64,000 nt of DNA, taken from NCBI RefSeq assembly GCF_043195105.1, contig NZ_JBAFWO010000002.1, one strand, 5' to 3'. Each line of letters begins with the position of its first letter. Positions within the stretch are counted from its first letter, which is position 1. The DNA is from NCEH01 sp002257205. GTDB lineage: Bacteria; Pseudomonadota; Alphaproteobacteria; Rhizobiales; Xanthobacteraceae. Position numbers and translations under genes: made by a program. The notes beneath the pieces were generated by a model. That model was not told the origin of the DNA, ran no database searches, and saw nothing but the letters and a program-made list of their open reading frames with translations. Below, piece after piece: positions 16,583 through 24,821 of this stretch.

Positions 16583-17389
16583 TCAGTGGGCCGGCTGGGT
16601 CTCGTCGAACAGCATGGTGTGGATGCGCCCGCAGAGGGTCTGGAACTCGGCGCCGCCCTGGTGGCTGGCGTCGAAATGATGGGAGTTCAGCTCCGCCTTC
16701 ACCTGTCCGGGATGGGGCGAGAGCACCAGGATGCGGTTGCCGATCAACACCGCCTCCTCGATGGAATGGGTGACGAACACCACGGTGAAGCGAATGTCGT
16801 CCCACAGATCCAGCAATTCCTGCTGCATCTTGCGGCGGGTCAGGGCGTCGAGCGCGGCATAGGGCTCGTCCATCAGCAGCATGTCGGGCCGCATGCCCAT
16901 GGCGCGGGCGATGGCCACGCGCTGCTTCATGCCGCCCGAGAGCATGTGGGGATAGGCATCCACGAACTTGGTGAGATTTACCTTTTCCAGCACGTCCACG
17001 GCGCGGGCATCGGCCTCGCCCGCCGACATGCCGTTGGCGCGCAGCGGAAACGCCACGTTCTGCCGCACCGTCTTCCACGGCATGAGCTGGTCGAATTCCT
17101 GGAACACCATCATGCGGTCCGGGCCCGGGCGCGTGACCTCGTGGCCCTTCAGGAGGATCGCGCCCTGGGTGGGGCGGATGAAGCCGGCGATGGCCTTCAG
17201 CAAAGTGGATTTTCCGCAACCCGACGGCCCGAGCAGCACGAAACGGTCGCCTGGGAAGATCTCGAAGCTCACCTCGGACGTCGCCGTCACCAGATGGTCG
17301 CGGGTCTTGTATTGCAGCGTCACGCCATCCACTTCGAGCAGCGGCTTGACCTTGGCGTCGGGATATTGCGGCGTGGGCATGTGTTTCAT
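16583..17389 (-). CDS. ABC transporter ATP-binding protein, TauB/SsuB type
   Basis: The ATPase subunit (268 residues) energises the neighbouring permease. All motifs are present: Walker A LLGPSGCGKSTLLKAIAGF, Q-loop MVFQEFDQLMPWKT, signature LSGGMKQRVAIARAM, Walker B MLLMDEPYAALD and the H-loop in VVFVTHSIEEAV. The ATG at 17389 is chosen because AGGGGAG precedes it at good spacing. A TTG at 17428 would extend the product by 13 unconvincing residues. It is part of the acyl-CoA operon, indicating that uptake and degradation of one substrate are co-transcribed. Confidence 0.93.
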   Translation of the reverse strand: MKHMPTPQYPDAKVKPLLEVDGVTLQYKTRDHLVTATSEVSFEIFPGDRFVLLGPSGCGKSTLLKAIAGFIRPTQGAILLKGHEVTRPGPDRMMVFQEFDQLMPWKTVRQNVAFPLRANGMSAGEADARAVDVLEKVNLTKFVDAYPHMLSGGMKQRVAIARAMGMRPDMLLMDEPYAALDALTRRKMQQELLDLWDDIRFTVVFVTHSIEEAVLIGNRILVLSPHPGQVKAELNSHHFDASHQGGAEFQTLCGRIHTMLFDETQPAH

Positions 17390-17462
17390 CTGGCTCCCCT
17401 GAGGGTCGATCTTCTTATTGCTTTTCAATGTCTTGGAAAGGCGGCTTGCGGGCCGGCGCGGA

Positions 17463-18239
17463 TCAGGCCTTGGCTTTGGCGGCGATGAAGCTTTCCACCG
17501 CCTTCTTATGATCGTCGGTGGAGGTGATCACCGCATAATGGGAGGAAATCATATCGAGATTGGTGCGCAGATCGTTGCGCATGCCCTGGTAGACCGCGCG
17601 CTTGATCATGCGCAGGGTCAGTTGCGGGGCGCGGGCGATGCGGCGGGCGATCTTCTCCACCTCGCTCACCAGCATCGCGTCGTCGAACACCTTGTTGACG
17701 ATGCCGATGCGCATCGCTTCCTCCGCGTCGATGAAATCGCCGGTGAAGAACAGTTCCAGCGCTTTCGCGGTCCCGACCAGGCGGGGCAGGAAATGCGCGC
17801 CGCCGGCGCCGGGCACGAGGCCGACCTTCACATAGGTTTCCGCGAAGCGCGCGCTTTTCGCCGCATAGCGCAGGTCGCACATGAGGGCGAGGTCCATGCC
17901 CGCCCCGGTGGCAACCCCGTTCACAGCCGCGATTACCGGCTTGTCCAGGTCCTCCAGGGTGAGGGGAATGCGCTGGATCTTCTCGAACAATTCGTCCTTG
18001 CGCTGCGCCGGTTCCTGCTGGAGCCGGTCGCCCATTTCCACGATATCGCCGCCGGAGCAAAAAGCGCTGCCGGCGCCGGTCACCAGCACCACCTTCACGG
18101 CCGGGTCCTTGCGGCACTGCTGGAGCGCGTCGGTCCAGGCGGCGATCATGTCGAAGGTGAAGGCGTTCATCCGCTCCGGGCGGTTCAGCAGGATCGTCCC
18201 GACGCCGTCGCAGACGGTGAATTTAAGATGGTCGCTCAC
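17463..18239 (-). CDS. Enoyl-CoA hydratase/isomerase (crotonase) family
   Basis: The crotonase-fold enzyme has 258 residues, with the oxyanion-hole segments AFCSGGDIVEMGDRL and GVATGAGMDLALMCDLRYA. Aligned to rat mitochondrial hydratase through the PGAGG turn, the position of catalytic Glu144 is tyrosine (FAETYVKVGLVPGAGG), while Glu164 is kept (TAKALELFFTG). One-glutamate crotonases are often isomerases, so a hydratase label would be too specific. The start ATG overlaps the CoA-transferase stop by four bases. It is a member of the leftward acyl-CoA operon. Confidence 0.88.
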   Translation of the reverse strand: MSDHLKFTVCDGVGTILLNRPERMNAFTFDMIAAWTDALQQCRKDPAVKVVLVTGAGSAFCSGGDIVEMGDRLQQEPAQRKDELFEKIQRIPLTLEDLDKPVIAAVNGVATGAGMDLALMCDLRYAAKSARFAETYVKVGLVPGAGGAHFLPRLVGTAKALELFFTGDFIDAEEAMRIGIVNKVFDDAMLVSEVEKIARRIARAPQLTLRMIKRAVYQGMRNDLRTNLDMISSHYAVITSTDDHKKAVESFIAAKAKA

Positions 18240-19459
18240 GACATCCGCTCCATTTCCTCGGGGGCATCGGCGGGTGTGGTCAGGGCGCGGATTTCCGTGT
18301 CCGTGAGGCCGGCTTCCGCGAGGATTTCCGCGCCGTTCTCGCCGAGGCGGGGGGCATGGTGGCGGATGCGGAACGGCGCCGCGCTGAACGATACCGGCTG
18401 GCGCATGGAGCGATAAGCGCCCTCGCTCGGATGCTCCTCGATGGTGAAGAAGCCCACCTCCTGGAGATAGGAATCCTCCAGCAAATCATCGAGCCCGTTC
18501 ACCGGCATGCAGGGGATGGAAACGCGGTCGCAGAAGGCTTCCCATTCCGCTGTGGTGAAGCGCACCGCTTCCTGCTCCACGGCGGCATAGAGCACGTCGA
18601 TATTCTGCACCCGCTCGCCCAGGGTGGCGAAGCGCGGATCGTCCTTGAACTCGGTGCGGCCGGTGAAGTCGAAGAAGTCGCGCCAGTTGCGATCGGAATA
18701 GGGCAGGATGCAGGCATAGCCGTCGCTGGTGGCGTAGGGCTTGCGGCGCGGGGAGATCACCCGGTTGAAGCCGGGCGGGCCGAGCGGCGGCTCGAAGGCC
18801 GCGCCCACCATGTGCTCCACCAGGTTGAATTCCACCATGGTCTCGAACATGGGCACCTCGATCGCCTGCCCGCCGCCGCCGTTCGCACGCTGGAGCAGGG
18901 CCGCCATGATGGACGAGGCGATGGCCTGGCCGGCGATCTTGTCGCACAGCACGGTGGGCAGATAACCCGGCGTGCCGTGCATCGCCGCCTGGAGAGCCGA
19001 GAGGCCGGAGCCGGCCTGGATCAGATCGTCATAGGCCGCCTTGTCGGCATAGCGGCCCTTGGCGCTGAACCCATAGGCGCCGCAATAGACGATGTTGGGG
19101 TTGAGCGCCTTTACCGCCGAATATTCATAGCCGAGGCGGGCGATGGCCTTCGGCCGCATGGAATGGACGAACACGTCCGCCCCCGCGATCAGCCGGCCGA
19201 GCGCGTGCCGCGCCTCGGGCCGCTTTAGGTCGAGGACGAGCGAGCGCTTGTTGCGGTTGAGGTGCAGGAAATTCCCCGCCATCCCGGGCGTGCGCGAGGG
19301 TTTGTAGCTGCGGAAGGTGTCGCCTTCCGGGGATTCCACCTTCACCACGTCCGCGCCGAGATCGGCGAGGATATGGGTGGCGAAGGGCCCCATGATGACG
19401 TTGGTCAGATCGATGATGCGCACGCCGGCGAGCGGGCCGCTTTTCTCAAATGAAGACAC
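18236..19459 (-). CDS. CaiB/BaiF class III CoA-transferase
   Basis: This soluble enzyme of 407 residues transfers CoA between acids. Family motifs are RIIDLTNVIMGPFATHILAD, the RNKRSLVLDLKRPE segment and the region GFSAKGRYADKAAYDDLIQA, whose aspartate is the expected catalytic acyl carrier. A GTG at 19459 with GAGGAGAG upstream is taken as the start, because the longer frame has no family residues and would run into the preceding dehydrogenase gene. It probably activates the imported acid in this operon, and the CoA donor is unknown. Confidence 0.9.
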   Translation of the reverse strand: MSSFEKSGPLAGVRIIDLTNVIMGPFATHILADLGADVVKVESPEGDTFRSYKPSRTPGMAGNFLHLNRNKRSLVLDLKRPEARHALGRLIAGADVFVHSMRPKAIARLGYEYSAVKALNPNIVYCGAYGFSAKGRYADKAAYDDLIQAGSGLSALQAAMHGTPGYLPTVLCDKIAGQAIASSIMAALLQRANGGGGQAIEVPMFETMVEFNLVEHMVGAAFEPPLGPPGFNRVISPRRKPYATSDGYACILPYSDRNWRDFFDFTGRTEFKDDPRFATLGERVQNIDVLYAAVEQEAVRFTTAEWEAFCDRVSIPCMPVNGLDDLLEDSYLQEVGFFTIEEHPSEGAYRSMRQPVSFSAAPFRIRHHAPRLGENGAEILAEAGLTDTEIRALTTPADAPEEMERMS

Positions 19460-19473
19460 GAGACTTGCTCTCC

Positions 19474-20592
19474 TCAATCCTGCGCGCCGGACGGGCGCAG
19501 GGCCACCAGCATGGGCCACAGGGCATCCCCGCCCTGGCCGCACACCGCGCGGCCGATGCGTTCCTGCCAATGGGCTTCGCGGCCGAATTCATCGCGCCAG
19601 GCCCACAGGCGGCGCGTGAAGAAATGCAGCGGATGTTCGTGGGTGAAGCCCATGGCGCCGTGCACCTGGTGGCAGATTTCCGCCACCTTGCCGGCGGCTT
19701 CCCCGCACCTCGCCTTCGCCACCGCCACCGCGAAGGGGAAATGCGCGCCGCCCCAGGCGGAGGCCGCCAATTGCGCCGCCGCGCCCGCCGCCGCGCACTG
19801 GCCGGCGGCTTCCGCCAGCATGTGCTGCACCGCCTGGAAGCGGCCGATGGGTTTGCCGAACTGCTTGCGCTCATTGGCATAAGTCAGTGCGAGATCGAGG
19901 CAGCGCTCCATTGCGCCGACCATCTGCTGGGCGCGCATGAAGGCGCCGAACACCATCAGCCCGTCCACATTCGCCAGCGTCGCGGGCAGGGGGCGGATGC
20001 TGTCAGCGCTCACCGCCACATCTTCGAGCGTGAGGCTGTCGCGCGGCTCGTTCGCCACGTTCCGCCGGGCGCGGACGGGACGGTCGGCGCGGGGTAGCAG
20101 GACCAGAAAGGCGCCGCCGTCGCTGTCATGGGCGATCAGCAGGATGAAGCTTGCGTGCGCGCCCCAGGGGACGGAGGCCAGCGTTCCGCTGAGCATGGCG
20201 CCTTGTGCCGTGGACGAAAGCGCAAGGCCCGCGCCGGTGGCGAGCGTGACGATACCGTCCACCGCGTCCCCGCCGGCGCGGGTCCAGAGCGCTTGAGCAA
20301 CCAGCGTTTCGGCGAGCGGCGCGGGCAAAGCGTGATAGGCCGAGCGGCGGATGATCTGGCCGGCGGTGACGGCGGAAAGCCCGGCGCCGCCGGCGTCTTC
20401 CGGCACCAAAGCGAGGGGCAGCCCGGCTTCGCTCACCGCCTCCCAGGCGGCGTGCGGAAAGACGCCTTCGTCCGCCGCCTTCAGGGCGGCGGGCGTGACG
20501 TGATGGGCCAGCAGACGGTCGGTCTGCTCCAGCAGGATGGCGGCGAAATCGTCCTCTTCGGACGCGGCGGGGGCGGTGTGGATATCGAGCAT
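19474..20592 (-). CDS. Acyl-CoA dehydrogenase (second of a pair)
   Basis: The ACAD-fold flavoprotein has 372 residues. Its N-terminal domain (LALVPEDAGGAGLSAVTAGQ) and C-terminal helical bundle (YANERKQFGKPIGRFQAVQHML, then ICHQVHGAMGFTHEHPLHFF) are both recognisable, but the middle beta-domain is poorly conserved. It lies 8 bases after another ACAD gene. Such tandem pairs often form alpha2beta2 heteromers in steroid and branched-chain acid pathways, with one subunit partly degenerate. A heteromer is inferred here, not shown. Confidence 0.88.
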   Translation of the reverse strand: MLDIHTAPAASEEDDFAAILLEQTDRLLAHHVTPAALKAADEGVFPHAAWEAVSEAGLPLALVPEDAGGAGLSAVTAGQIIRRSAYHALPAPLAETLVAQALWTRAGGDAVDGIVTLATGAGLALSSTAQGAMLSGTLASVPWGAHASFILLIAHDSDGGAFLVLLPRADRPVRARRNVANEPRDSLTLEDVAVSADSIRPLPATLANVDGLMVFGAFMRAQQMVGAMERCLDLALTYANERKQFGKPIGRFQAVQHMLAEAAGQCAAAGAAAQLAASAWGGAHFPFAVAVAKARCGEAAGKVAEICHQVHGAMGFTHEHPLHFFTRRLWAWRDEFGREAHWQERIGRAVCGQGGDALWPMLVALRPSGAQD

Positions 20593-20600
20593 GGGATGTC

Positions 20601-21752
20601 TCAGCGCAGTCCGAGGCCGCGCGCGGTGACGCTGCGCAGGATTTCCCGCGTGCCGCCGCGCAGCGTGAAGGAGGGAGCCCGCAGCATCACGTCCGCGAGG
20701 GTCTCGGCGAACGGATCGTCCTGCGCGTCGAGGCTGGATTCCACCGGCATCAGGCGGCGGGCCACTTCAGGAATGTCGCGCTCGAAGGCGGTGCCGACAT
20801 CCTTCACCAGGGCTGCTTCCACGTTCGGCATTTCGTTGCGGCCGAGCAGGGCCGCGACGGAGGCCGACATGTTCATGAGCGCGGCCATATGGGCGACGAG
20901 GCGCCCGGTTTCCACCGCCTGCTGGCGGTCGGGCTCTTGGCCGATACGGTCCACCAATTCCACCAGCAGGCGGTAATCGGACATGAAGCGGTCCGGCCCG
21001 GAGCGTTCGAAGGCGAGTTCCTGGGTGACCATGTCCCAGCCCTGACCCTCCTCGCCCACCATGAGCGTGTCGGGCACCAGATGATCGGTGAAGAAGACTT
21101 CGTTGAATTCGTGATTGCCCGAGAGATCATAGATCGGCCGCACCACGATGCCGGGGGCCGCCATGTCGATGATGAACTGGGTCAGTCCGCCGTGGCGGTC
21201 CGGGCCGGCATCGCCGGTGCGCACGAGGGCGAGGAGATAGTGGGCGCGGTGGGCGTTGGTGGTCCAGATCTTCGAGCCGTTCAGCACGAAGCCGCCCTCG
21301 GTGCGGGTGGCGCGGGTGCGCACGGCGGCAAGATCGGAGCCGGAATCCGGCTCGCTCATGCCGATGCCGAAATAGCATTCACCGGCGCAGATGCGCGGCA
21401 CGATGAGATTTTTCGCGTATTCGGTGCCATGGCGCAGGATCTGCGGGGCGGATTGCCGATCCGCGATCCAATGGGCGCCGCAAGGGGCGCCGGCGGCCAG
21501 CATCTCTTCCGTGACGACGAAGCGCACGAGGCTTGAGCGCTCCTGCCCGCCATAGGCTTTCGGCAAGGTGACACCGACAAATCCGGCGGCCGCCGCGCGC
21601 CTGGAAAAGGCCGGGTCGAACGTGCTCCAGGAACAGCGATGCGGAACGAACAGGCCGGCGTCGCGCTCTGCTTGCAGAAAGGCGCGAACATCCTGCCGGA
21701 TCAGCTCGGCTTCCGCCGGAAGATGGTCGAAGCCGAATCGAAAGCTTTGCAT
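20601..21752 (-). CDS. Acyl-CoA dehydrogenase (first gene of the catabolic operon)
   Basis: The ACAD flavoprotein has 383 residues, with the middle-domain signature FGIGMSEPDSGSDLAAVRTRA and KIWTTNAHRAHYLLALVRT. The C-terminal end TLRGGTREILRSVTARGLGLR matches the family terminus. It is the first gene of the long leftward operon, opposite the IclR regulator. The gap between them (21753-21918) carries a perfect inverted repeat that is a candidate operator. It is probably the more complete partner of the next ACAD. Confidence 0.92.
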   Translation of the reverse strand: MQSFRFGFDHLPAEAELIRQDVRAFLQAERDAGLFVPHRCSWSTFDPAFSRRAAAAGFVGVTLPKAYGGQERSSLVRFVVTEEMLAAGAPCGAHWIADRQSAPQILRHGTEYAKNLIVPRICAGECYFGIGMSEPDSGSDLAAVRTRATRTEGGFVLNGSKIWTTNAHRAHYLLALVRTGDAGPDRHGGLTQFIIDMAAPGIVVRPIYDLSGNHEFNEVFFTDHLVPDTLMVGEEGQGWDMVTQELAFERSGPDRFMSDYRLLVELVDRIGQEPDRQQAVETGRLVAHMAALMNMSASVAALLGRNEMPNVEAALVKDVGTAFERDIPEVARRLMPVESSLDAQDDPFAETLADVMLRAPSFTLRGGTREILRSVTARGLGLR

Positions 21753-21858
21753 ATGGGCGGCGCTCCCTGGTCACTCTGCTTTTCCCCGGTGGCGTTGCGG
21801 GGTGCGGTGTTGTTGCGGGCAGAAAAGCATCCGCGTGGGGCCGGCGGCAAGTGCTTTA

Positions 21859-21888
21859 CACATATATGGAAAAATCATCAGATATGTG
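21859..21888. promoter_or_regulatory. Candidate IclR operator in a divergent promoter region
   Basis: CACATAT (21859-21865) and ATATGTG (21882-21888) form a perfect inverted repeat with 16 bases between, in the AT-richest part of the gap separating the acyl-CoA operon from its divergent IclR gene. The position 30 bases before the regulator start fits autoregulation and operon control. Confidence 0.55.
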
Positions 21889-21918
21889 ATCAACTGGCCG
21901 GCGCGTAAGGGAGCGACC

Positions 21919-22749
21919 ATGCGGAAGCCTGCAAAATCAAAGATCTTCGAAGAAGACGATGGGGTTCGCTCGGTTGCGGCGGTCGGCGACATGGCGGACA
22001 GCCCGGTGGTGAAATCCGCCGAACGGGTGCTGCGGATCCTGGAATATTTCGACGAGATCCAGCGTGACGCGCGCGTCACCGAGATTGCGGCGCACCTCCA
22101 GTTTCCCCAATCGTCCACGTCGGCGCTGCTCAAGAGCTTGGCCCAGCTCGGCTATCTCGATTATGACCGGGTGCGCCGCACCTTCCTGCCCACCGCCCGC
22201 GTGGCGCTGCTGGGCACTTGGCTGAACGAGGGGCCGGTCCATAACGGGCGTCTGCTGCGCCTGATGGAGGAAGTCTCGCGGGAAAGCCGCGACACCATCA
22301 TCCTCGCCGTGCGCAACGGCATTTATTCTCAATATATTCACGTGGTGCAGGCGACGACGCCGATCCGCTACCACGTGCCCCAGGGCTCGCGCCGCCTGGT
22401 GGCGTGGTCCGGCACCGGCTTTGCTTTGCTAATGCGCGCGCCGGACGAGGAGGTCCGCGCCCTTGTCGCCCGTACCAACGCGGAAGCACCGAGCGATCGG
22501 CCGCGCATCGATTATCGCGCCGCGCTCGGCCATGTGCACGAAGCGCGGCGCGTCGGCTATTTCTTGTCCCGCGCCCTGGTCTCGCCCGGCGCTGGCGCGC
22601 TCGCCATGCCGCTGCCCGATGGCATCGAGTGCCGCAACCGCCCCATGGTGATCGCGGTGTCCGGCGTGCTGGAGGACATCGAGCGGCGCGAGCATGAGAT
22701 TATCGCGCTCCTGCGCGATACCATCGAACGCTATCTGGTCTCGGATTGA
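21919..22749 (+). CDS. IclR-family transcriptional regulator
   Basis: The DNA-binding regulator has 276 residues. The winged helix-turn-helix lies at about 30-95 (VVKSAERVLRILEYFDEIQR, then SSTSALLKSLAQLGYLDYD). The C-terminal IclR effector domain follows, with YHVPQGSRRLVAWSGTGFALL and FLSRALVSPGAGALAMPLP. The ATG at 21919 has AAGGGAG upstream. It is divergent from an eleven-gene acyl-CoA operon and convergent with the solute-binding protein gene, so it probably controls uptake and breakdown of one organic acid. The ligand is unknown. Confidence 0.93.
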   Translation: MRKPAKSKIFEEDDGVRSVAAVGDMADSPVVKSAERVLRILEYFDEIQRDARVTEIAAHLQFPQSSTSALLKSLAQLGYLDYDRVRRTFLPTARVALLGTWLNEGPVHNGRLLRLMEEVSRESRDTIILAVRNGIYSQYIHVVQATTPIRYHVPQGSRRLVAWSGTGFALLMRAPDEEVRALVARTNAEAPSDRPRIDYRAALGHVHEARRVGYFLSRALVSPGAGALAMPLPDGIECRNRPMVIAVSGVLEDIERREHEIIALLRDTIERYLVSD

Positions 22750-22756
22750 ACGCATC

Positions 22757-22783
22757 AAGAGGGCGCCCGAAGGCGCCCTCTTT
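22757..22783. terminator. Bidirectional terminator between the IclR and solute-binding-protein genes
   Basis: AAGAGGGCGCC pairs with GGCGCCCTCTT around a CGAA loop, with A and T flanks, between two convergent genes. It shares the GGCGCC-CGA core with the terminator at 6836. Confidence 0.85.
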
Positions 22784-22810
22784 CTGTCCGCGCGGCGTCC
22801 GCCGTGGTGT

Positions 22811-23818
22811 TCAGTCGCCCTTTCTTTCGGCGATATAGGGGAAGAAGACATCCTGCCATTTCTCCGGCATCTTCTTCATCATCCCCTGGTCGACCATGTA
22901 TTTCGCATAGCTCATCACGCCCTGCGGCTCGGTCTGGTAGATGATCGAGCCGTCGGTGATGATCTTTTCCGCTTCCGCCTGGGCGAGCTGGACGGACTCC
23001 GATTTCAGGTAGATTTCCGCTGCCTTCTTCGGGTCGGCGCGGATCAGCTTGCAGGCTTCGTCCAGCCCCGCGAGCAGCGCCTGGGTCGCCTTGGGATTGG
23101 CATCGACGAAGGATTGCATGCCGGCGAGCGTGGCGGCGGTGGCCTCCTTGCCGCCGAACAGGTCGGCGGAAACCAGGATCTTGTGGATCTTGGGGTCGCG
23201 CGCCAGGATCTGGGAGAAGGGCGGGGTGGCAAAATAGCCGCCGATGGCCTGCCCGGCGAGCAGGGCTGCCGTCGCGTCGGGATGCGGCAGGCTCGCCATG
23301 AGCGCGTCCGCTTTGCTCTTGTCGCCAAGGTCGCGCTGGGCGGCGACGCGCAGCAGGATCGCCTGGGGCGAGTTGAAGGCCGGCACCGCGATTTTGGCGT
23401 CCGGCGTGAAGTCCTTGAAGGATTTGATGTCCGCCCGATTGGTGAAAAGCGTTAAGGCGACGATGGAAAGTCCGCCAAGACTTTTGACCTGTTGGCGCCC
23501 GCGGGATTTTTCCCAGGCGATGAGGGCGCCGGCGGTGCCTAAGGCGCCGAAATCCACGCTGTTGGAGAACAGGGCATCGTTCATGGCTGCGGACCCGGAA
23601 AAGCGGTGCAGCGTCACCTCAAGGCCGGGAAGCCCCAGCGCCTTGGCCTGCGTGTCGAAGAGCTTTTCCTGAGCCGCCACCACGATGGGGAGATAGACGA
23701 GGCCATATTGCAGCCCGAGCCGCACAGTGGAGGTTTCCGCGCGCGGCGCGGTTGAAAAGGCGATGCAGAAGGCCGCGACAAAGCAGGCAATGGCCCTTTT
23801 GGGGGCGTTCGTAATCAT
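22811..23818 (-). CDS. ABC transporter substrate-binding protein, NMT1/SsuA-like
   Basis: The periplasmic receptor has 335 residues, with a signal peptide at about 1-27 (basic start, hydrophobic core FVAAFCIAF, cleavage after PRA). The mature part begins VRLGLQYGLVYLPIVVAAQE, typical of SsuA/TauA/NMT1-type receptors, with SNSVDFGALGTAGALIAWEK as the second characteristic stretch. The ATG at 23818 has AAGGGAGAG upstream. It is the likely receptor for the permease/ATPase at 15661-17389, from which it is separated by the IclR gene and the first four operon genes. This is an uncommon split that would allow separate expression. Confidence 0.88.
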   Translation of the reverse strand: MITNAPKRAIACFVAAFCIAFSTAPRAETSTVRLGLQYGLVYLPIVVAAQEKLFDTQAKALGLPGLEVTLHRFSGSAAMNDALFSNSVDFGALGTAGALIAWEKSRGRQQVKSLGGLSIVALTLFTNRADIKSFKDFTPDAKIAVPAFNSPQAILLRVAAQRDLGDKSKADALMASLPHPDATAALLAGQAIGGYFATPPFSQILARDPKIHKILVSADLFGGKEATAATLAGMQSFVDANPKATQALLAGLDEACKLIRADPKKAAEIYLKSESVQLAQAEAEKIITDGSIIYQTEPQGVMSYAKYMVDQGMMKKMPEKWQDVFFPYIAERKGD

Positions 23819-24107
23819 GTTCTCTCCCTTGAGTTTCCGGCGCGCAGGCGTGGCGGATACTTTCCGCTTCTTCCGGCCGGCCCAGGCGGACGACCGTGGC
23901 GCAAACACCGGGCGGATCAAATCATCCGGCACGCGGGTCATGCAACGCGCATCGCGTGCTTGGAAGAGAATATCACGGATGTGTTGAACCATTGCGATGC
24001 GGTACGGGCGTGGCCTCGCGGGGGCGCCGTGCGCTTCATGCGCGCGCCACCTGCCTTCTCCACCCGCCCGCACCGCAGGTCGGCGGCGCGGATAGGGGCG
24101 GCGCGGT

Positions 24108-24746
24108 CTACGCCTGCGTCGTGTCCGGAGTGGGGGTCTCGCCAAGACGCGCCAGCTGCGCTTCCAGTTCGGTGATGCGCCGGTCGCGCGCCTCCAGCGC
24201 GGCGGCGACATCGGCGGCCTCGAAGCGCTGGGGAATATGCTGCGGGCAGTTCATGTCCCAGGCCTTGAGCGTGAACACCAGCGCTTGTTCCGGAGCGCCC
24301 TTGTAGCCCTCGACGCGCAGGGCCTCCAGCAGGGCCGGATCATCCTCCACCGCGCGCGCCGTGCCCCACATCTTGATGCGCCGGCGGTTCGCGTAATCCA
24401 TCAGGAAGATGTGCGCGGCCGGGTTCTCGCTGAGGTTTCCGAGCGTGATGTATTGCCGGTTGCCCTTGAAATCGGCAAACGCGATCGTGTGCGCATCCAG
24501 CACCCGCAGAAAACCGGGCGGGCCGCCCCGGTGCTGGATATAGGGCTGGCCGGCGGCGCTGGCGGTGGCGAGGAACACGCTCGTCTGCGCCGCGAGGAAG
24601 GCGGCGAGATCGGGCGTGATGACGTCGCGCCAACCGCCGGTCTCCTCCATGCGGCGATAGCCGGCGCGCGAGCCCTTTCGGGCCTGGATCGCCTTCACCG
24701 CCGGGGAGAAGGCGATGTCGCTCGGAACGGATAAGGGTGAGGTCAT
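24108..24746 (-). CDS. Pyridoxamine 5'-phosphate oxidase-like flavin-binding protein
   Basis: The cytoplasmic split-barrel protein has 212 residues. The barrel (about 45-170) includes SVFLATASAAGQPYIQHRGG, TIAFADFKGNRQYITLGNL and IKMWGTARAV, typical of PNPOx-like proteins that bind FMN, F420 or heme. A short coiled coil closes the protein (ALEARDRRITELEAQLARL). The start has a strong AGGAGGT site. The neighbour is an AhpD-like gene in the same orientation, suggesting a redox or detoxification role. The substrate is not predictable. Confidence 0.85.
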   Translation of the reverse strand: MTSPLSVPSDIAFSPAVKAIQARKGSRAGYRRMEETGGWRDVITPDLAAFLAAQTSVFLATASAAGQPYIQHRGGPPGFLRVLDAHTIAFADFKGNRQYITLGNLSENPAAHIFLMDYANRRRIKMWGTARAVEDDPALLEALRVEGYKGAPEQALVFTLKAWDMNCPQHIPQRFEAADVAAALEARDRRITELEAQLARLGETPTPDTTQA

Positions 24747-24775
24747 CGGTACCTCCTGTGCGTGGCCGTCGCCCG

Positions 24776-24809
24776 CCTTCCGCCAGCCGGTTGTGTGGCC
24801 GGCGGAAGG
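24776..24809 (-). terminator. Possible hairpin between the AhpD-like and PNPOx-like genes
   Basis: CCTTCCGCC (24776-24784) pairs with GGCGGAAGG (24801-24809) across a 16-base loop, just after the stop of the AhpD-like gene as read leftward. No T-run follows, so it may only attenuate or protect the message. Confidence 0.4.
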
Positions 24810-24821
24810 TGGGGAGCGAGT

